Below, one piece after another: positions 39,914 through 48,758 of a stretch of DNA of 64,000 nt. Below the pieces are notes generated by a model. That model had not been told where the DNA came from. It made no database searches and saw only the letters and a list, made by a program, of their open reading frames with translations. Source of the DNA: Schaalia sp. HMT-172 (GTDB lineage: Bacteria; Actinomycetota; Actinomycetes; Actinomycetales; Actinomycetaceae); contig NZ_CP130058.1 in the NCBI RefSeq assembly GCF_030644365.1, forward strand, positions 1,488,001-1,552,000. The letters run 5' to 3'. The position numbers were made by a program, and so were the translations under genes. How positions within the stretch are numbered: position 1 is the first letter of the stretch; the number at the start of each line of letters is the position of its first letter.

Positions 39914-39939
39914 TTTATGTCCGTAACTTCGGACACAAA
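39914..39939. promoter_or_regulatory. 26-bp dyad upstream of the sulfatase-locus sugar porter
   Basis: TTT-n-TGTCCG-N6-CGGACA-n-AAA is perfectly symmetric apart from the spacer bases and lies about 75 bases before the MFS start. The size and the TTT/AAA borders resemble operators of ROK-family repressors. The ROK regulator at 43189-44370 is the obvious candidate. Confidence 0.55.
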
Positions 39940-40011
39940 ATCGGGGGCGTAGCGTGAGGAATGCGCACACGGCAGGCGCGGGCGCATCTCACAACCTTCA
40001 AGGACGAAGAC

Positions 40012-41457
40012 ATGTCATCGACACTGACACTCACACCCCGCGAGAAGCGGGCGAGGCGCTACGCCACGAGGCTGGCGCTCATCGCAACCCTCGGCCCCTT
40101 CTTCTACGGCTTCGAGGGCATGGTCCTCAACGCCGCTATCAAGGCGGTCGGCACCACCTTCGAGCTCGGCCCCATCCTCCAGGGAGTCGCCGGCGCGGCA
40201 GGCGTCATCGGTGGCCTCATCGGCGCGCTCGCCGCAGGACGCATCTCCGACAAGATCGGCCGCAAGACGACCCTCATGTGGGTCGGCCCCTTCCTCCTTT
40301 TCGAGGCCCTCCTCGGCCCGATCTCTCCCCTCCTGGGCAGCTTCGGCTACCCATTCCTGCTCGTGACCCGCATCGTCGGCGGCATCGGCTTCGGCGCGGC
40401 AACGACGGTCGCCCCCGGCTATGTCGCCGAGATCGCCCCGGCCGACATCCGCGGCCGCCTCATCGGTTTTCGACAGCTGGCCATCATCCTCGGCCTGTTC
40501 TTCGCGGGCCTCATTAACACCGGCGTCGTGGCCATCACCGGTGGCGCCGCCCAGCCGGCCTTCGCCGGTCTCATGACCTGGCAGGTCCTCTTCGCCTGCC
40601 TCATCATTCCGGCGCTCCTCTTCGTCATTTTCACGGCGACGATCCCCGAGTCGCCGCGCTACCTCGTCTCGGTGGGACGCACGAAGGAGGCCGAGTCGGT
40701 GCTCGAGGCGGTCAGCGGCGAAGAGGACCCTTCCGCGCGCGTCGCCGCCATCGCGGACTCCCTGACCGCCACGGGCGGCGCCAAGCTCACGATCGGGCAG
40801 ATCCTCTCCTCGAAGTGGCGCGGCCTCGTCTTCATCGGTATGGCGATCGCCGCGTTCCAGCAGCTCACCGGCATCAACGGGGTGTTCTTCTACTCCAACT
40901 CCCTGTTCGCGGCGGTCGGCTTCACCGAGTCGATGGCCCTGGCCCAGACCCTGCTGATCACGGGCTTCAAGATCGTCGGCGTCGTCACGGGCATCATGCT
41001 CGTGGACAAGGTCGGGCGCAAGCGCATGCTCGTCTACGGAGGCACGCTCATCTTCGTGTCCCTGGGCGTCGTTGCTACCGTCTTCACGATCGCTCCCACC
41101 GTCGACGGCAAGCCCGACGTCGCCCACTCCCCCGTCCTGGCTTTCCTGGCGGTCGCCGCCCTGTGTACCTTTCTCCTGGGATTCACCTCCTCGTGGGGTC
41201 CGATCTTCTCCATCGTCATGGGTGAAATGTTCCCCAACTCGATCCGCGGCGGCGCCATGTCGCTGGCTTCGGGCGCGGATTTCCTCGTCAACTTCCTGGT
41301 CGTCCTCCTCTTCCCCTTCCTCATCGGCTGGTCGCCCGCCGGCACCTACTGGATCTACTGCGCCTTCGGCGTCCTGGCCGTCATCTTCACCGCGAAGTAC
41401 CTGACCGAAACCAGCGGCGCCCAGCTCGAAGACATGGACAAGGTCGTCTCCCAGTAA
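40012..41457 (+). CDS. MFS sugar porter of the sulfatase locus
   Basis: This 481-residue, 12-helix sugar porter has GRISDKIGRKTT after helix 2, PGYVAEIAPADIRGRLIG, PESPRYLVSVGR before the central loop, and QLTGINGVFFYSNS in helix 7. The ending TSGAQLEDMDKV fits the family. ATG 40012 (MSSTLTLTPREK) has an AAGGAC site. It is followed after 42 bases by a sulfatase without a signal peptide, so its substrate is probably a sulfated sugar or a product of one. It is a distant paralogue of the porter at 8964-10430. Confidence 0.82.
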   Translation: MSSTLTLTPREKRARRYATRLALIATLGPFFYGFEGMVLNAAIKAVGTTFELGPILQGVAGAAGVIGGLIGALAAGRISDKIGRKTTLMWVGPFLLFEALLGPISPLLGSFGYPFLLVTRIVGGIGFGAATTVAPGYVAEIAPADIRGRLIGFRQLAIILGLFFAGLINTGVVAITGGAAQPAFAGLMTWQVLFACLIIPALLFVIFTATIPESPRYLVSVGRTKEAESVLEAVSGEEDPSARVAAIADSLTATGGAKLTIGQILSSKWRGLVFIGMAIAAFQQLTGINGVFFYSNSLFAAVGFTESMALAQTLLITGFKIVGVVTGIMLVDKVGRKRMLVYGGTLIFVSLGVVATVFTIAPTVDGKPDVAHSPVLAFLAVAALCTFLLGFTSSWGPIFSIVMGEMFPNSIRGGAMSLASGADFLVNFLVVLLFPFLIGWSPAGTYWIYCAFGVLAVIFTAKYLTETSGAQLEDMDKVVSQ

Positions 41458-41499
41458 CGCCGAAGCGGCACCACTTCCACTGACGAAAGAGAGAATCCA

Positions 41500-43020
41500 A
41501 TGGCTGACACGACGCGGGATATTCCCGATAACGTGCGCAACGTCCTGGTCATCATGACCGACCAGCACCGCACCGACACGATCGGCTGCCTGGGCAACCC
41601 GCACGCCCACACCCCCGTCATCGACTCGATGGGCGAATCGGGCTTCGCCTTCACGAATTGCTTCACGCCCACGGCGATTTGCACCCCGGCGCGGGCCTCC
41701 CTCATGACGGGTAAGCGCCCGGGCAAGCACCAGGTGCTCGCCAACCCCGAGTGGAACATCGCCTACCAGGTCTCGATCCCCGAGGGCACGTGGACCTACA
41801 CGCAGGAGCTGCGCGACGCCGGCTACAACGTCGGCATCGTCGGCAAGTACCACTGCGGATACAACCTGCCCGACAAGTTCGGCGCGGACGACGACACCTA
41901 CTGGGGCGCCGAAAACCCGGTCGCCAACGAGAAGTACGTCGCCTGGCTCCGCGCCAACAACCTCCCGCCCGTGCGCGCCCACGACCTGTGGCGCGGCAAG
42001 CTCCCGGGCGGGCGCGACGGCCACATCATCGCCGCCCGCCTCGACCAGCCCGAGGAGGCTACCTTCGAGCGTTTCCTCGCCGACCGCGCGATCGAAAAGC
42101 TGCGTGAGTACGCGGCCGACTGGAAGGACTCGGGTCAACCCTTCTGCCTGGACGTGCACTTCTTCGGCCCCCACCTGCCCTACTTCCTGCCCGACGAGTG
42201 GTTCGACTTGATCGACCCCGACCTCGTGGAGCTGCCTCAGAACTTCGGCGACTCACTCATCGGCAAGCCCCCAATCCAGCAGAACTACGCCACCTACTGG
42301 TCCACCTCCTCGTTCACGAACGAGCAGTGGAGGAAGCTCATCGCGGTCTACTGGGGTTACACAGCCATGATCGACTTCGAGATCGGGCGCATCATGGATG
42401 TGGCGCGCGAGCTGGGCATCCTGGAGGACACGGCGGTCTTCTTCTGCGCGGACCACGGGGAGTTCACGGGCTCGCACCGGCTCAACGACAAGGGCCCGAT
42501 GATGTACGACGACATCTACAACGTGCCCTTCATCGCTCACATCCCCGGCGTCTCAACGGTGGGCCGCTCGGACGCGTTCGTCTCCCTCATCGACCTGCCG
42601 GCCACGGTGCTCGACATCGCTGGCCTGGATACCTCCCTCGTGGAGGACGGGCGCTCGATCGTGGACCTCACGCGCGGCGAAGCCGTCGACGGCTGGCGCG
42701 AGGACATCGTGTGCGAGTTCCACGGTCACCACTTCCCCCTCCAGCAGCGCATGCTGCGCACGAAGGACTTCAAGCTCGTCATCAACCCCGAGTCGATCAA
42801 CGAGCTCTACGACCTGCGCCTCGATCCCGCCGAGATGAACAACGTGTACACCGTGCCCGTGTACGACGAGATACGCAAGGAGCTGGCCACGAACCTGTAC
42901 CTCCAGCTGCGCGAGCGGGGGGACCACTCCTTCGCCAAGTGGATGGCCGCGATGACCGACTTCGAGATCCCGCTGGTCAACACGGCTCGCTCCGACCTCG
43001 ACGAGGTCACGAGCGACTAG
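41500..43020 (+). CDS. Cys-type sulfatase, cytosolic
   Basis: This 506-residue protein belongs to the type I sulfatase/alkaline phosphatase superfamily. The formylglycine site is Cys61-Thr-Pro-Ala-Arg65, within CTPARASLMTG. The metal ligands include MTDQHRTD near the start and FFCADHGEFTGSH near residue 315. No signal peptide or anchor is present, so it works in the cytosol. It needs conversion of Cys61 to formylglycine, and the anaerobic maturase gene follows at 44367. The substrate is unknown; arylsulfatase- or choline-sulfatase-like members resemble it, and the sugar porter suggests a sulfated sugar. Confidence 0.87.
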   Translation: MADTTRDIPDNVRNVLVIMTDQHRTDTIGCLGNPHAHTPVIDSMGESGFAFTNCFTPTAICTPARASLMTGKRPGKHQVLANPEWNIAYQVSIPEGTWTYTQELRDAGYNVGIVGKYHCGYNLPDKFGADDDTYWGAENPVANEKYVAWLRANNLPPVRAHDLWRGKLPGGRDGHIIAARLDQPEEATFERFLADRAIEKLREYAADWKDSGQPFCLDVHFFGPHLPYFLPDEWFDLIDPDLVELPQNFGDSLIGKPPIQQNYATYWSTSSFTNEQWRKLIAVYWGYTAMIDFEIGRIMDVARELGILEDTAVFFCADHGEFTGSHRLNDKGPMMYDDIYNVPFIAHIPGVSTVGRSDAFVSLIDLPATVLDIAGLDTSLVEDGRSIVDLTRGEAVDGWREDIVCEFHGHHFPLQQRMLRTKDFKLVINPESINELYDLRLDPAEMNNVYTVPVYDEIRKELATNLYLQLRERGDHSFAKWMAAMTDFEIPLVNTARSDLDEVTSD

Positions 43021-43111
43021 ACACGCGCGCGGCGGCGGGAGCCCGCAGGCACATCCGCCGCCGCGCGCGCATGTGGCGTTCGCGCGCGCCGCACCCACTA
43101 GACACCTACAG

Positions 43112-43123
43112 TGATACGTATCA
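43112..43123. promoter_or_regulatory. Perfect palindrome TGATACGTATCA upstream of the ROK gene
   Basis: A 12-bp perfect palindrome lies about 65 bases before the ROK start, just after the sulfatase gene. It could be an autoregulatory operator. It differs from the dyad at 39914-39939, so two different regulators may act on the locus. Confidence 0.5.
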
Positions 43124-43188
43124 TAGACAGGTTGGAACGAGGCCAGGGCGGCGCGCCGCCCGAGGGCCAGCAGACGGGAAGGACGGAC

Positions 43189-44370
43189 ATGCACTACCCC
43201 ACGCGCCACCCCCTTCCCACGCTCGAAGATCGCATCGTGGCGCAGCTGGCGCTCTCCCCCGCGACTCGCTCGCAGCTGTGCGAGGCCCTGGACACCTCCC
43301 GCACGAACCTGGGACGGGCACTGTCAACCCTCCTGGACGAGGGATCGGTTGGCGCCGTGCGCTCCAACGTGGCCGGTCGCGGACGCCCCACTCAGCTCCT
43401 CGCTCTCAACGCAACGGCGGCGCACGCGGTCGGCCTGCTCATCACGCGCACCTCCTGCGCCGGCGTCATGCTCAACCGGTCGGGGGCTGTCCTGGCGGCC
43501 GTCCACATCGTCTCCCACTCATCCCCATCGATGTCCCGCTCGCTCGAACAGACCTGCGAGACCCTGGCCGACAGCGCCGCCGCCCAGGGCATCGACGTGA
43601 CGCACGTGCGCGCGGTGGGCGTCGGCGCGCCCATTCCGATGGGCCGCAACGCTCGCCTATCCTCAAACGCCTATCCGAGCGTGGAGGAGCTGGCCAGCCT
43701 CACGGGCCGCTGGTGGCCCGCGGCCCCGGTGGTGGACAACACGGTGCGCATGGCGGCCCTCGCGGAAGGACTGTGGGGCGCGGGAACCGGCATGTCCTCC
43801 TTCATCTACCTGCGCCTGTCGGGGGGTGTGGGCGGCTGCGTCGTGTCCGATTTCCGCCTCGTGGGCGGGGCAACGGGGCTCGCCGGCGAGCTGGGCCACA
43901 TCACGGTGGCCGGTAACGACGCCCTGTGCGCGTGCGGCAAGCTCGGCTGCCTGGAGACGCTCGCCTCGATTCCCGCCCTGTGCGAGCGCGCCGGAGCACA
44001 GGACCTGACGGCGCTGCGCGCCGCCGTGCATGCCGGGGATGAGCGTGCGCTCGGCGCGCTGGAGCGCGCCGCGGCGGCCGTCGGCTACGTGCTCGGGTCG
44101 GCCAGCCTTCTCATCAACCCGAGAGCGATCATCCTGGCGGGCGAGATCGTGGACGCGTTCCCCTCCATCAAGGAGGACATCGCCGCCCACATGCGAGCGG
44201 AGCTGCTGCCGGTCATGGAGTGGGATATTGACGTGGTCGGGGCATCCCTTGGCCCCCTCGGGGCGGCCCAGGGGTGCGCCTACGTCGCGGCGCACCGCGC
44301 GCCGGAAGAAGACGACCGCGAGCGCACGCCCCTGACGTCGGGGTCCGCGGATGAAGGCGACGGCTCATGA
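43189..44370 (+). CDS. ROK-family transcriptional regulator
   Basis: This 393-residue protein has an N-terminal winged helix-turn-helix (residues 15-60: TRSQLCEALDTSRTNLGRAL). The ROK domain follows, with the zinc site His237, Cys247, Cys249 and Cys254 (CACGKLGCLE) and the sugar-binding GELGH element. Proteins of this kind (NagC, Mlc, XylR) sense sugars or sugar phosphates. ATG 43189 is preferred over the frame opening at 43111, which runs through the palindrome. The stop overlaps the maturase ATG, linking sensing to sulfatase activation. Confidence 0.85.
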   Translation: MHYPTRHPLPTLEDRIVAQLALSPATRSQLCEALDTSRTNLGRALSTLLDEGSVGAVRSNVAGRGRPTQLLALNATAAHAVGLLITRTSCAGVMLNRSGAVLAAVHIVSHSSPSMSRSLEQTCETLADSAAAQGIDVTHVRAVGVGAPIPMGRNARLSSNAYPSVEELASLTGRWWPAAPVVDNTVRMAALAEGLWGAGTGMSSFIYLRLSGGVGGCVVSDFRLVGGATGLAGELGHITVAGNDALCACGKLGCLETLASIPALCERAGAQDLTALRAAVHAGDERALGALERAAAAVGYVLGSASLLINPRAIILAGEIVDAFPSIKEDIAAHMRAELLPVMEWDIDVVGASLGPLGAAQGCAYVAAHRAPEEDDRERTPLTSGSADEGDGS

Positions 44371-45662
44371 CTCGTCGGATTCCTTTTTCGGTCGTCACCA
44401 AGCCGACGGGGGCGGCCTGCAACCTGGACTGTCAGTATTGTTTTTTCCTGTCGAAGGAGCTGTTGTACGACGCGGGGGCCCAGACCATGTCGGAGGGGAC
44501 CTTGGAGCGCTACGTGGAGGCGTTCCTTGAGTCGAGTCCCGACGGCGAGGTGACGATGCTGTGGCAGGGCGGGGAACCCACCCTGCGAGGTCTCGGCTTT
44601 TTCGAACACCTGATGGAACTATGCGAGCGCTACCGTCGCCCCGCTCAGCGGGTGCGTCACGCTCTGCAGACCAACGGGACGCTGGTGACCGAAGAGTGGG
44701 CGCGCTTTTTCGCGGACCACGGCTTCCTGGTGGGCGTGTCGATTGACGGGCCCGCTCCCCTGCATGACGCCTATCGGGTGAACCGCGGCGGGCGCGGCAC
44801 TCATGCGATGGTGGTGCGCGGCTGGGAGGAGCTCGCGCGCGCGGGGGTTGAGACGAACATCCTGTGCACGGTCAACGCCGCGAATGAGGCGCACGGCTCG
44901 CTGGTCTACCGCTATTTCCGTGACGAGCTGGGAGCGCGGTACCTGCAGTTCATTCCCATTGTGGAGCGGGTACGCGCCGCAGACCTGGCCCAGGCTGAGC
45001 GTGGCTGGCGCTCCGGTACGTCGGCGTTGTTGTATCGCCAAGACGGGGACTGCGTGACCAGCCGTTCGACCTCGCCGTCTGGTTATGGACGTTTCCTGTG
45101 TGAGGTGTTCGACCAGTGGCTGGCCACCGACGTCGGCGAGGTTTTCATCCAGGATGTTGATTCGACCCTGGCGGCCATGTTTGGCTCGGCGTCGGTGTGC
45201 GTGCACGCGCGAACGTGTGGGGTGAACATGGCGATGGAGTTCAACGGCGACGTGTACGCGTGTGACCATTGGGTGGAGCCGGACTGGCTGGTGGGGTCGA
45301 TCTATTCCTCGTCCTTCGCCGATCTGGCGTCTTCTCCCAGGATGGGCGATTTCGCGCGCCTGAAGCCGGATGTGGACGCGCAGTGTCGGGCGTGCCCGCA
45401 CCTGCGGCTGTGCTGGGGTGGGTGCCCGAAAGACCGTTTCGTCCGACGCGGTGACGGGGCGCACAACTACCTGTGCGAGGGATACCGGGCGTTCTACGAG
45501 CACGCCACCCCGGTCCTGCGCGCGATGGGCATGCTGATCGCGGCGGGCAGGCCTGCCTCGGACATCATGGATCCCGCTGTGGCGGCCTCCCTCGGGGTGT
45601 GCCTCCCCTCCCCCGCCTCCTCGCCGGCCACGTCCGCGTCCCTAGCCGGGGTGCGGTCGTGA
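44367..45662 (+). CDS. Anaerobic sulfatase maturase (radical SAM)
   Basis: This 431-residue radical SAM enzyme has Cys18-x3-Cys22-x2-Cys25 (GAACNLDCQYCFF) for the SAM cluster, the WQGGEPTL loop, and a C-terminal SPASM region with many Cys residues (CVHARTCGVNM, YACDHW, CRACPHLRLCWGGCPKD). It converts Cys61 of the linked sulfatase to formylglycine without oxygen. The start overlaps the ROK stop (ATGA). The last about 40 residues are a Ser/Ala/Pro-rich tail. The stop overlaps the TSUP remnant. Confidence 0.9.
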   Translation: MTRRIPFSVVTKPTGAACNLDCQYCFFLSKELLYDAGAQTMSEGTLERYVEAFLESSPDGEVTMLWQGGEPTLRGLGFFEHLMELCERYRRPAQRVRHALQTNGTLVTEEWARFFADHGFLVGVSIDGPAPLHDAYRVNRGGRGTHAMVVRGWEELARAGVETNILCTVNAANEAHGSLVYRYFRDELGARYLQFIPIVERVRAADLAQAERGWRSGTSALLYRQDGDCVTSRSTSPSGYGRFLCEVFDQWLATDVGEVFIQDVDSTLAAMFGSASVCVHARTCGVNMAMEFNGDVYACDHWVEPDWLVGSIYSSSFADLASSPRMGDFARLKPDVDAQCRACPHLRLCWGGCPKDRFVRRGDGAHNYLCEGYRAFYEHATPVLRAMGMLIAAGRPASDIMDPAVAASLGVCLPSPASSPATSASLAGVRS

Positions 45663-45895
45663 TTGTGTCGGCTGTGCTCATCGGCATCGTCGTGGGCGTC
45701 GTCGTCGGTTCCCTCGGTGCGGGTGGTGGCATCCTGTCGGTTCCTGTGTTGGTGTACGTATCCGGCTCATCGATGCTCGGTGGGCTTGCGGGTGCTCAGC
45801 TCACGACCCGCGTCTCGAATCGCGTCCTCGGCCTCGTGTTTGCGGCGCTCCTCGTGTGCGTGGCCTTCTCGACGCTGGTGGCCACGCTCGCGTAG
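45659..45895 (+). pseudogene. Internally deleted TSUP-family (sulfite/sulfonate exporter) gene
   Basis: The frame from GTG 45659 encodes 78 residues. It begins as the first half of a TSUP permease (LIGIVVGVVVGSLGAGGGIL, VPVLVYV) and then jumps straight to the last part of the second half (GGLAGAQLTTRVSNRVLGLVFAALLVC). Normal members have about 250 residues and eight helices; roughly 150 residues are missing in frame. It overlaps the maturase stop by four bases. A TSUP exporter would remove sulfate or sulfite released by the sulfatase, so the loss is informative. A shortened functional product cannot be ruled out. Confidence 0.65.
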
Positions 45896-45931
45896 AGGGC
45901 GCGCGAGACGGGTGTCGTCTCGCGCGCCCTC
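45895..45931. terminator. Bidirectional terminator after the sulfatase locus
   Basis: A perfect 15-bp stem (GAGGGCGCGCGAGAC and complement) encloses GGGTGTC. It begins at the stop of the TSUP remnant and ends just before the 3' end of the convergent gene. Confidence 0.8.
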
Positions 45932-45936
45932 ATCGC

Positions 45937-46605
45937 TCAGCTGGCGGTCGTATCGGATTCCTGGCCGCTCACGTCCTCATCCCCACTGCGGGTGCTACCG
46001 GGGCCTCGGCCCCCCTCCGGAGGGCGGCCCGGGCGAGTGCTGCCAGTGTCTCCCTGCTCGCCGCCGGGGCCCCGCTGGCCGTTGCCGGGGCCTTGCTGCT
46101 GCCCACCCGGCCCCTGCTGCTGGCCGTCACCTGGCGCCTGGCGACCGCCGGGGCCGACATCACCGTCCTCGTCGCCGTTACTCTGATCGTTGTAGCCGTC
46201 CTCGTAGCCCTGCTCGTAGAAGTCCTGACCATCACCCATGACGGCCGCATGCGTGATGATGCCCGCGCCGAAACCGACTGACAGCAGCGCGGCTGCGGCG
46301 CCGGCAATAGCTGCGCGCTTGCCCCACGAGGTCTTCTTCGATGCGGGCTCGACTGTCGCGGCACTTGCCGCCACGGCCTCGTCACTGGCCTGGTCGTCGG
46401 AAGAAGACTCCGCGACAGGCTCCAGGGGCGTGCCGGCGAACGCATTGCCGGTTTCCTCCTGAGCAACGGGAGGCAACAGCGCCGTTTCCGCCCCAGACGC
46501 GTGGGTGGGCAGGACTTCGGTCTGATCCGCGGCCTGCGGCTCCGACTGGGGCAGGATCGAGGTGCGCTCGGTGTCACCCGACAGGTTCTTGTTGTCGTCC
46601 GCCAT
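45937..46605 (-). CDS. Single-pass membrane protein with Gly/Gln/Pro-rich outer tail
   Basis: This 222-residue protein has an acidic cytoplasmic N-terminal region (residues 1-85), one membrane helix (about residues 96-122, AAIAGAAAALLSVGFGAGII) and an outer tail. The tail has the acidic YEQGYEDGYNDQ element, then low-complexity repeats of QQQGPGG / GNGQRGPGG type. The repeats resemble short collagen-like Gly-x-x runs but are irregular. No enzymatic domain is visible. A wall- or surface-spacer role is a guess. Confidence 0.6.
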   Translation of the reverse strand: MADDNKNLSGDTERTSILPQSEPQAADQTEVLPTHASGAETALLPPVAQEETGNAFAGTPLEPVAESSSDDQASDEAVAASAATVEPASKKTSWGKRAAIAGAAAALLSVGFGAGIITHAAVMGDGQDFYEQGYEDGYNDQSNGDEDGDVGPGGRQAPGDGQQQGPGGQQQGPGNGQRGPGGEQGDTGSTRPGRPPEGGRGPGSTRSGDEDVSGQESDTTAS

Positions 46606-46805
46606 AAGGGACGCTCCTTTCTGCTGATTTGTGCATCATTGCCTCGCAGATTAGGGACGATAATTGAGCGAACGTTATGGCGAAACTGTGAAAACGCTAT
46701 GAAATGACAGGTGCTGCACATCACTTTTTGGAGTTTGATTCATTTGTCAGCTCACAACTATCCTGCAACGTTCGCCACCCGCCGATCATCCTCAAGAGGT
46801 GCCAC

Positions 46806-47858
46806 ATGTCCATCAAAACCCTGTCGTCCGCTCTGCTCACCGCCACCTGCGTCCTGGCGTTGGGCGCCTGCGCCCACTCCTCGACCCCCTCCACGACCGG
46901 CGCGCCATCGTACCCCTCCTCCGGCGGGCCCACCGCCTCCCAAGACCCCGCAACCGCCCCCATGTCCGGCATCATCTTCGCAGCCTCCGACGCTGGCATC
47001 GACACGACGGTCACCACCGTGCGGGCCATCGACCCGCAATCGGGCACGATCACGGCGACGCGCACCTTCACCTTCTCGAGCGAGTACCTGTCCGCACCGG
47101 GGTACATGTGCGAGTATATGCAGTGCTATTCCCCCGACTTCTCGCGCATGATCGTCGCGAACAACGACGGCGAGAACGAAAAGGTAGCTGTGGTCTCCAC
47201 GGACGGCACGCTCACCGTCCTCAACGACGCGATTCCCACGCCGAGCGGACACACCCCCGTGTCCAATCATTTCGCCCAATTCGGCCCCGACGGAGCCATC
47301 TACGTGGCCCACATCGACAAGGACGCCGCATCGGATCGCGTTGGCACAATCTACCGTTTCCCCTCAGAAACTGAAGCGCCCAAGGCCATTCCCACAGACT
47401 TCACGGTCGAGAACTACGCACGATTCCAAGTCATGCCCGACCTGTCCATCCAGCGCACCAAAACCGCGATGTGGGTCGCCAACGAGGCCGGCGTCGGCTG
47501 TTTCGGCGCGGATGCCGTCACCCCCGACGGCACGTGCCTCACGATCGACCAAGGCACCATCTACTCCAAGCCCGGCACGCCTCTCGCCCAGACCACCCCG
47601 GCGGACCAGACGCGGCTCGTTTCCAACTGGACGAAAGTCGCTCTGCCCGGCCTGGAGAGCACTCACACCATCGAAGGATGGCTAGCCGTGAGCCCCGACG
47701 GCACACAGATGGTACTGTACGCGTCGCCCAAGGACCCCTACTCCGACCTCTCGCTGCCCCTCTTCGTCGCTCCCGTCGCAGGCGGCGACGCAACCCAGGT
47801 CACGACGACCACCGAGGACGTCCCGGGCGTCGTGCGCATCCTGGGCTGGACCAAGTAG
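46806..47858 (+). CDS. Lipoprotein with beta-propeller-like repeats
   Basis: This 350-residue protein starts MSIKTLSSALL at ATG 46806. It has a lipoprotein signal peptide with lipobox LGAC (Cys at about residue 22), then a Ser/Thr/Pro linker. The mature domain has repeated strand blocks typical of WD40/TolB-type propellers (MIVANNDGENEKVAVVS, FGPDGAIYVAHID, WLAVSPDGTQMVLYAS). It would sit on the outer face of the membrane. No partner or substrate is evident. It stands alone between two divergent or convergent neighbours. Confidence 0.68.
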   Translation: MSIKTLSSALLTATCVLALGACAHSSTPSTTGAPSYPSSGGPTASQDPATAPMSGIIFAASDAGIDTTVTTVRAIDPQSGTITATRTFTFSSEYLSAPGYMCEYMQCYSPDFSRMIVANNDGENEKVAVVSTDGTLTVLNDAIPTPSGHTPVSNHFAQFGPDGAIYVAHIDKDAASDRVGTIYRFPSETEAPKAIPTDFTVENYARFQVMPDLSIQRTKTAMWVANEAGVGCFGADAVTPDGTCLTIDQGTIYSKPGTPLAQTTPADQTRLVSNWTKVALPGLESTHTIEGWLAVSPDGTQMVLYASPKDPYSDLSLPLFVAPVAGGDATQVTTTTEDVPGVVRILGWTK

Positions 47859-47860
47859 AA

Positions 47861-47919
47861 GGAACGAGGCCGGGGACGCTCACCGCTCGCCGCGCACCAG
47901 CCCGCCCCGGCCTCGTTCC
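47861..47919. terminator. Long-loop terminator after the lipoprotein gene
   Basis: GGAACGAGGCCGGGG (47861-47875) pairs perfectly with CCCCGGCCTCGTTCC (47905-47919), 15 bp with a 29-base loop. It separates the lipoprotein gene from the convergent SDR gene. The CGAGGCCGGGG core recurs at other gene ends in the window. Confidence 0.7.
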
Positions 47920-47940
47920 TATGCTGTGAGCGCGCGGACT

Positions 47941-48693
47941 CTACTGCGCGGCTTTCCAGGCCACGAGCGTGTTCGTCGCCTGGGCCACCGGGCGCACGAT
48001 CATCGAATCGATGTTGACGTGGGAGGGGCGCTCCAGCGCCCACACGATCGCCTCCGCAATGTCCTCGGCGACGAGCGGGGCGGCGACTCCCTCGTAGACG
48101 CGGTCGGCCGCCTCCTGGGAGCCGAGGCGGTTGAGAGAGAATTCTTCGGTGCGCACCATGCCGGGCGCGATCTCGATGACGCGCACGGGCTCGCCCACCA
48201 GTTCCTGGCGCAGCGTGTTGGCGATGATGCGCTCGGCGTGCTTGGCGGCGACATACCCCCCGCCTCCCGGGTAGGTGTCGTGGGCGGCGGTCGAGGTCAG
48301 GAAGACGAGGTCTCCCCCGCGCTCATGCATCCCCGGCAGGAAGGCGCGCGTACAGTGCAGGGCGGTGAGCACATTGCGGTCGAACATCGCGCTCCACCTC
48401 GCGGGGTCCCCCTCCGCCACGCGGTCGACACCGATAGCACCTCCGGCGTTGTTGACCAGAGCATCCACGGGGCCACCCTCCAGGACGTGGGCGGCCATCA
48501 CTTCCACCTGTGCCTCATCGGTGAGGTCAGCCGCCCAGTATTCGCAGCCAACCTCGGCCGCGAGAGCCTCCAGGCGCTCGCGACGCCTCGCCACCGCGAC
48601 GACGCTCCACCCCCGCTGGGCCAACAGGCGGGCGGTGGCCCACCCAATTCCGGTGGAAGCTCCAGTAACGACGACGCGGCGAGAGATGCTCAT
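47941..48693 (-). CDS. Short-chain dehydrogenase/reductase
   Basis: This 250-residue classical SDR has the cofactor site TGASTGIG at residues 10-17, NNAGG near residue 86, a catalytic Ser in FLTSTAA and the YxxxK pair in YVAAK. ARRRERL after strand 2 favours NADP(H). Members of this type include serine or 3-hydroxy acid dehydrogenases such as YdfG; the substrate is not certain. The start at 48693 (MSISRR) is close to a second ATG at 48699. Confidence 0.82.
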   Translation of the reverse strand: MSISRRVVVTGASTGIGWATARLLAQRGWSVVAVARRRERLEALAAEVGCEYWAADLTDEAQVEVMAAHVLEGGPVDALVNNAGGAIGVDRVAEGDPARWSAMFDRNVLTALHCTRAFLPGMHERGGDLVFLTSTAAHDTYPGGGGYVAAKHAERIIANTLRQELVGEPVRVIEIAPGMVRTEEFSLNRLGSQEAADRVYEGVAAPLVAEDIAEAIVWALERPSHVNIDSMIVRPVAQATNTLVAWKAAQ

Positions 48694-48758
48694 AGGCACA
48701 CACTAATATCCCCGGGCACGCATTGTGAACTGCGCGCCCGGGGATACTGCATGAGGCT

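Noticed and set aside
45856-46281. A plus-strand 141-codon frame continuing past the TSUP remnant as a missing exporter half.
   Set aside because: It is antisense to the Gly/Gln-rich membrane-protein gene and does not resemble TSUP helices.
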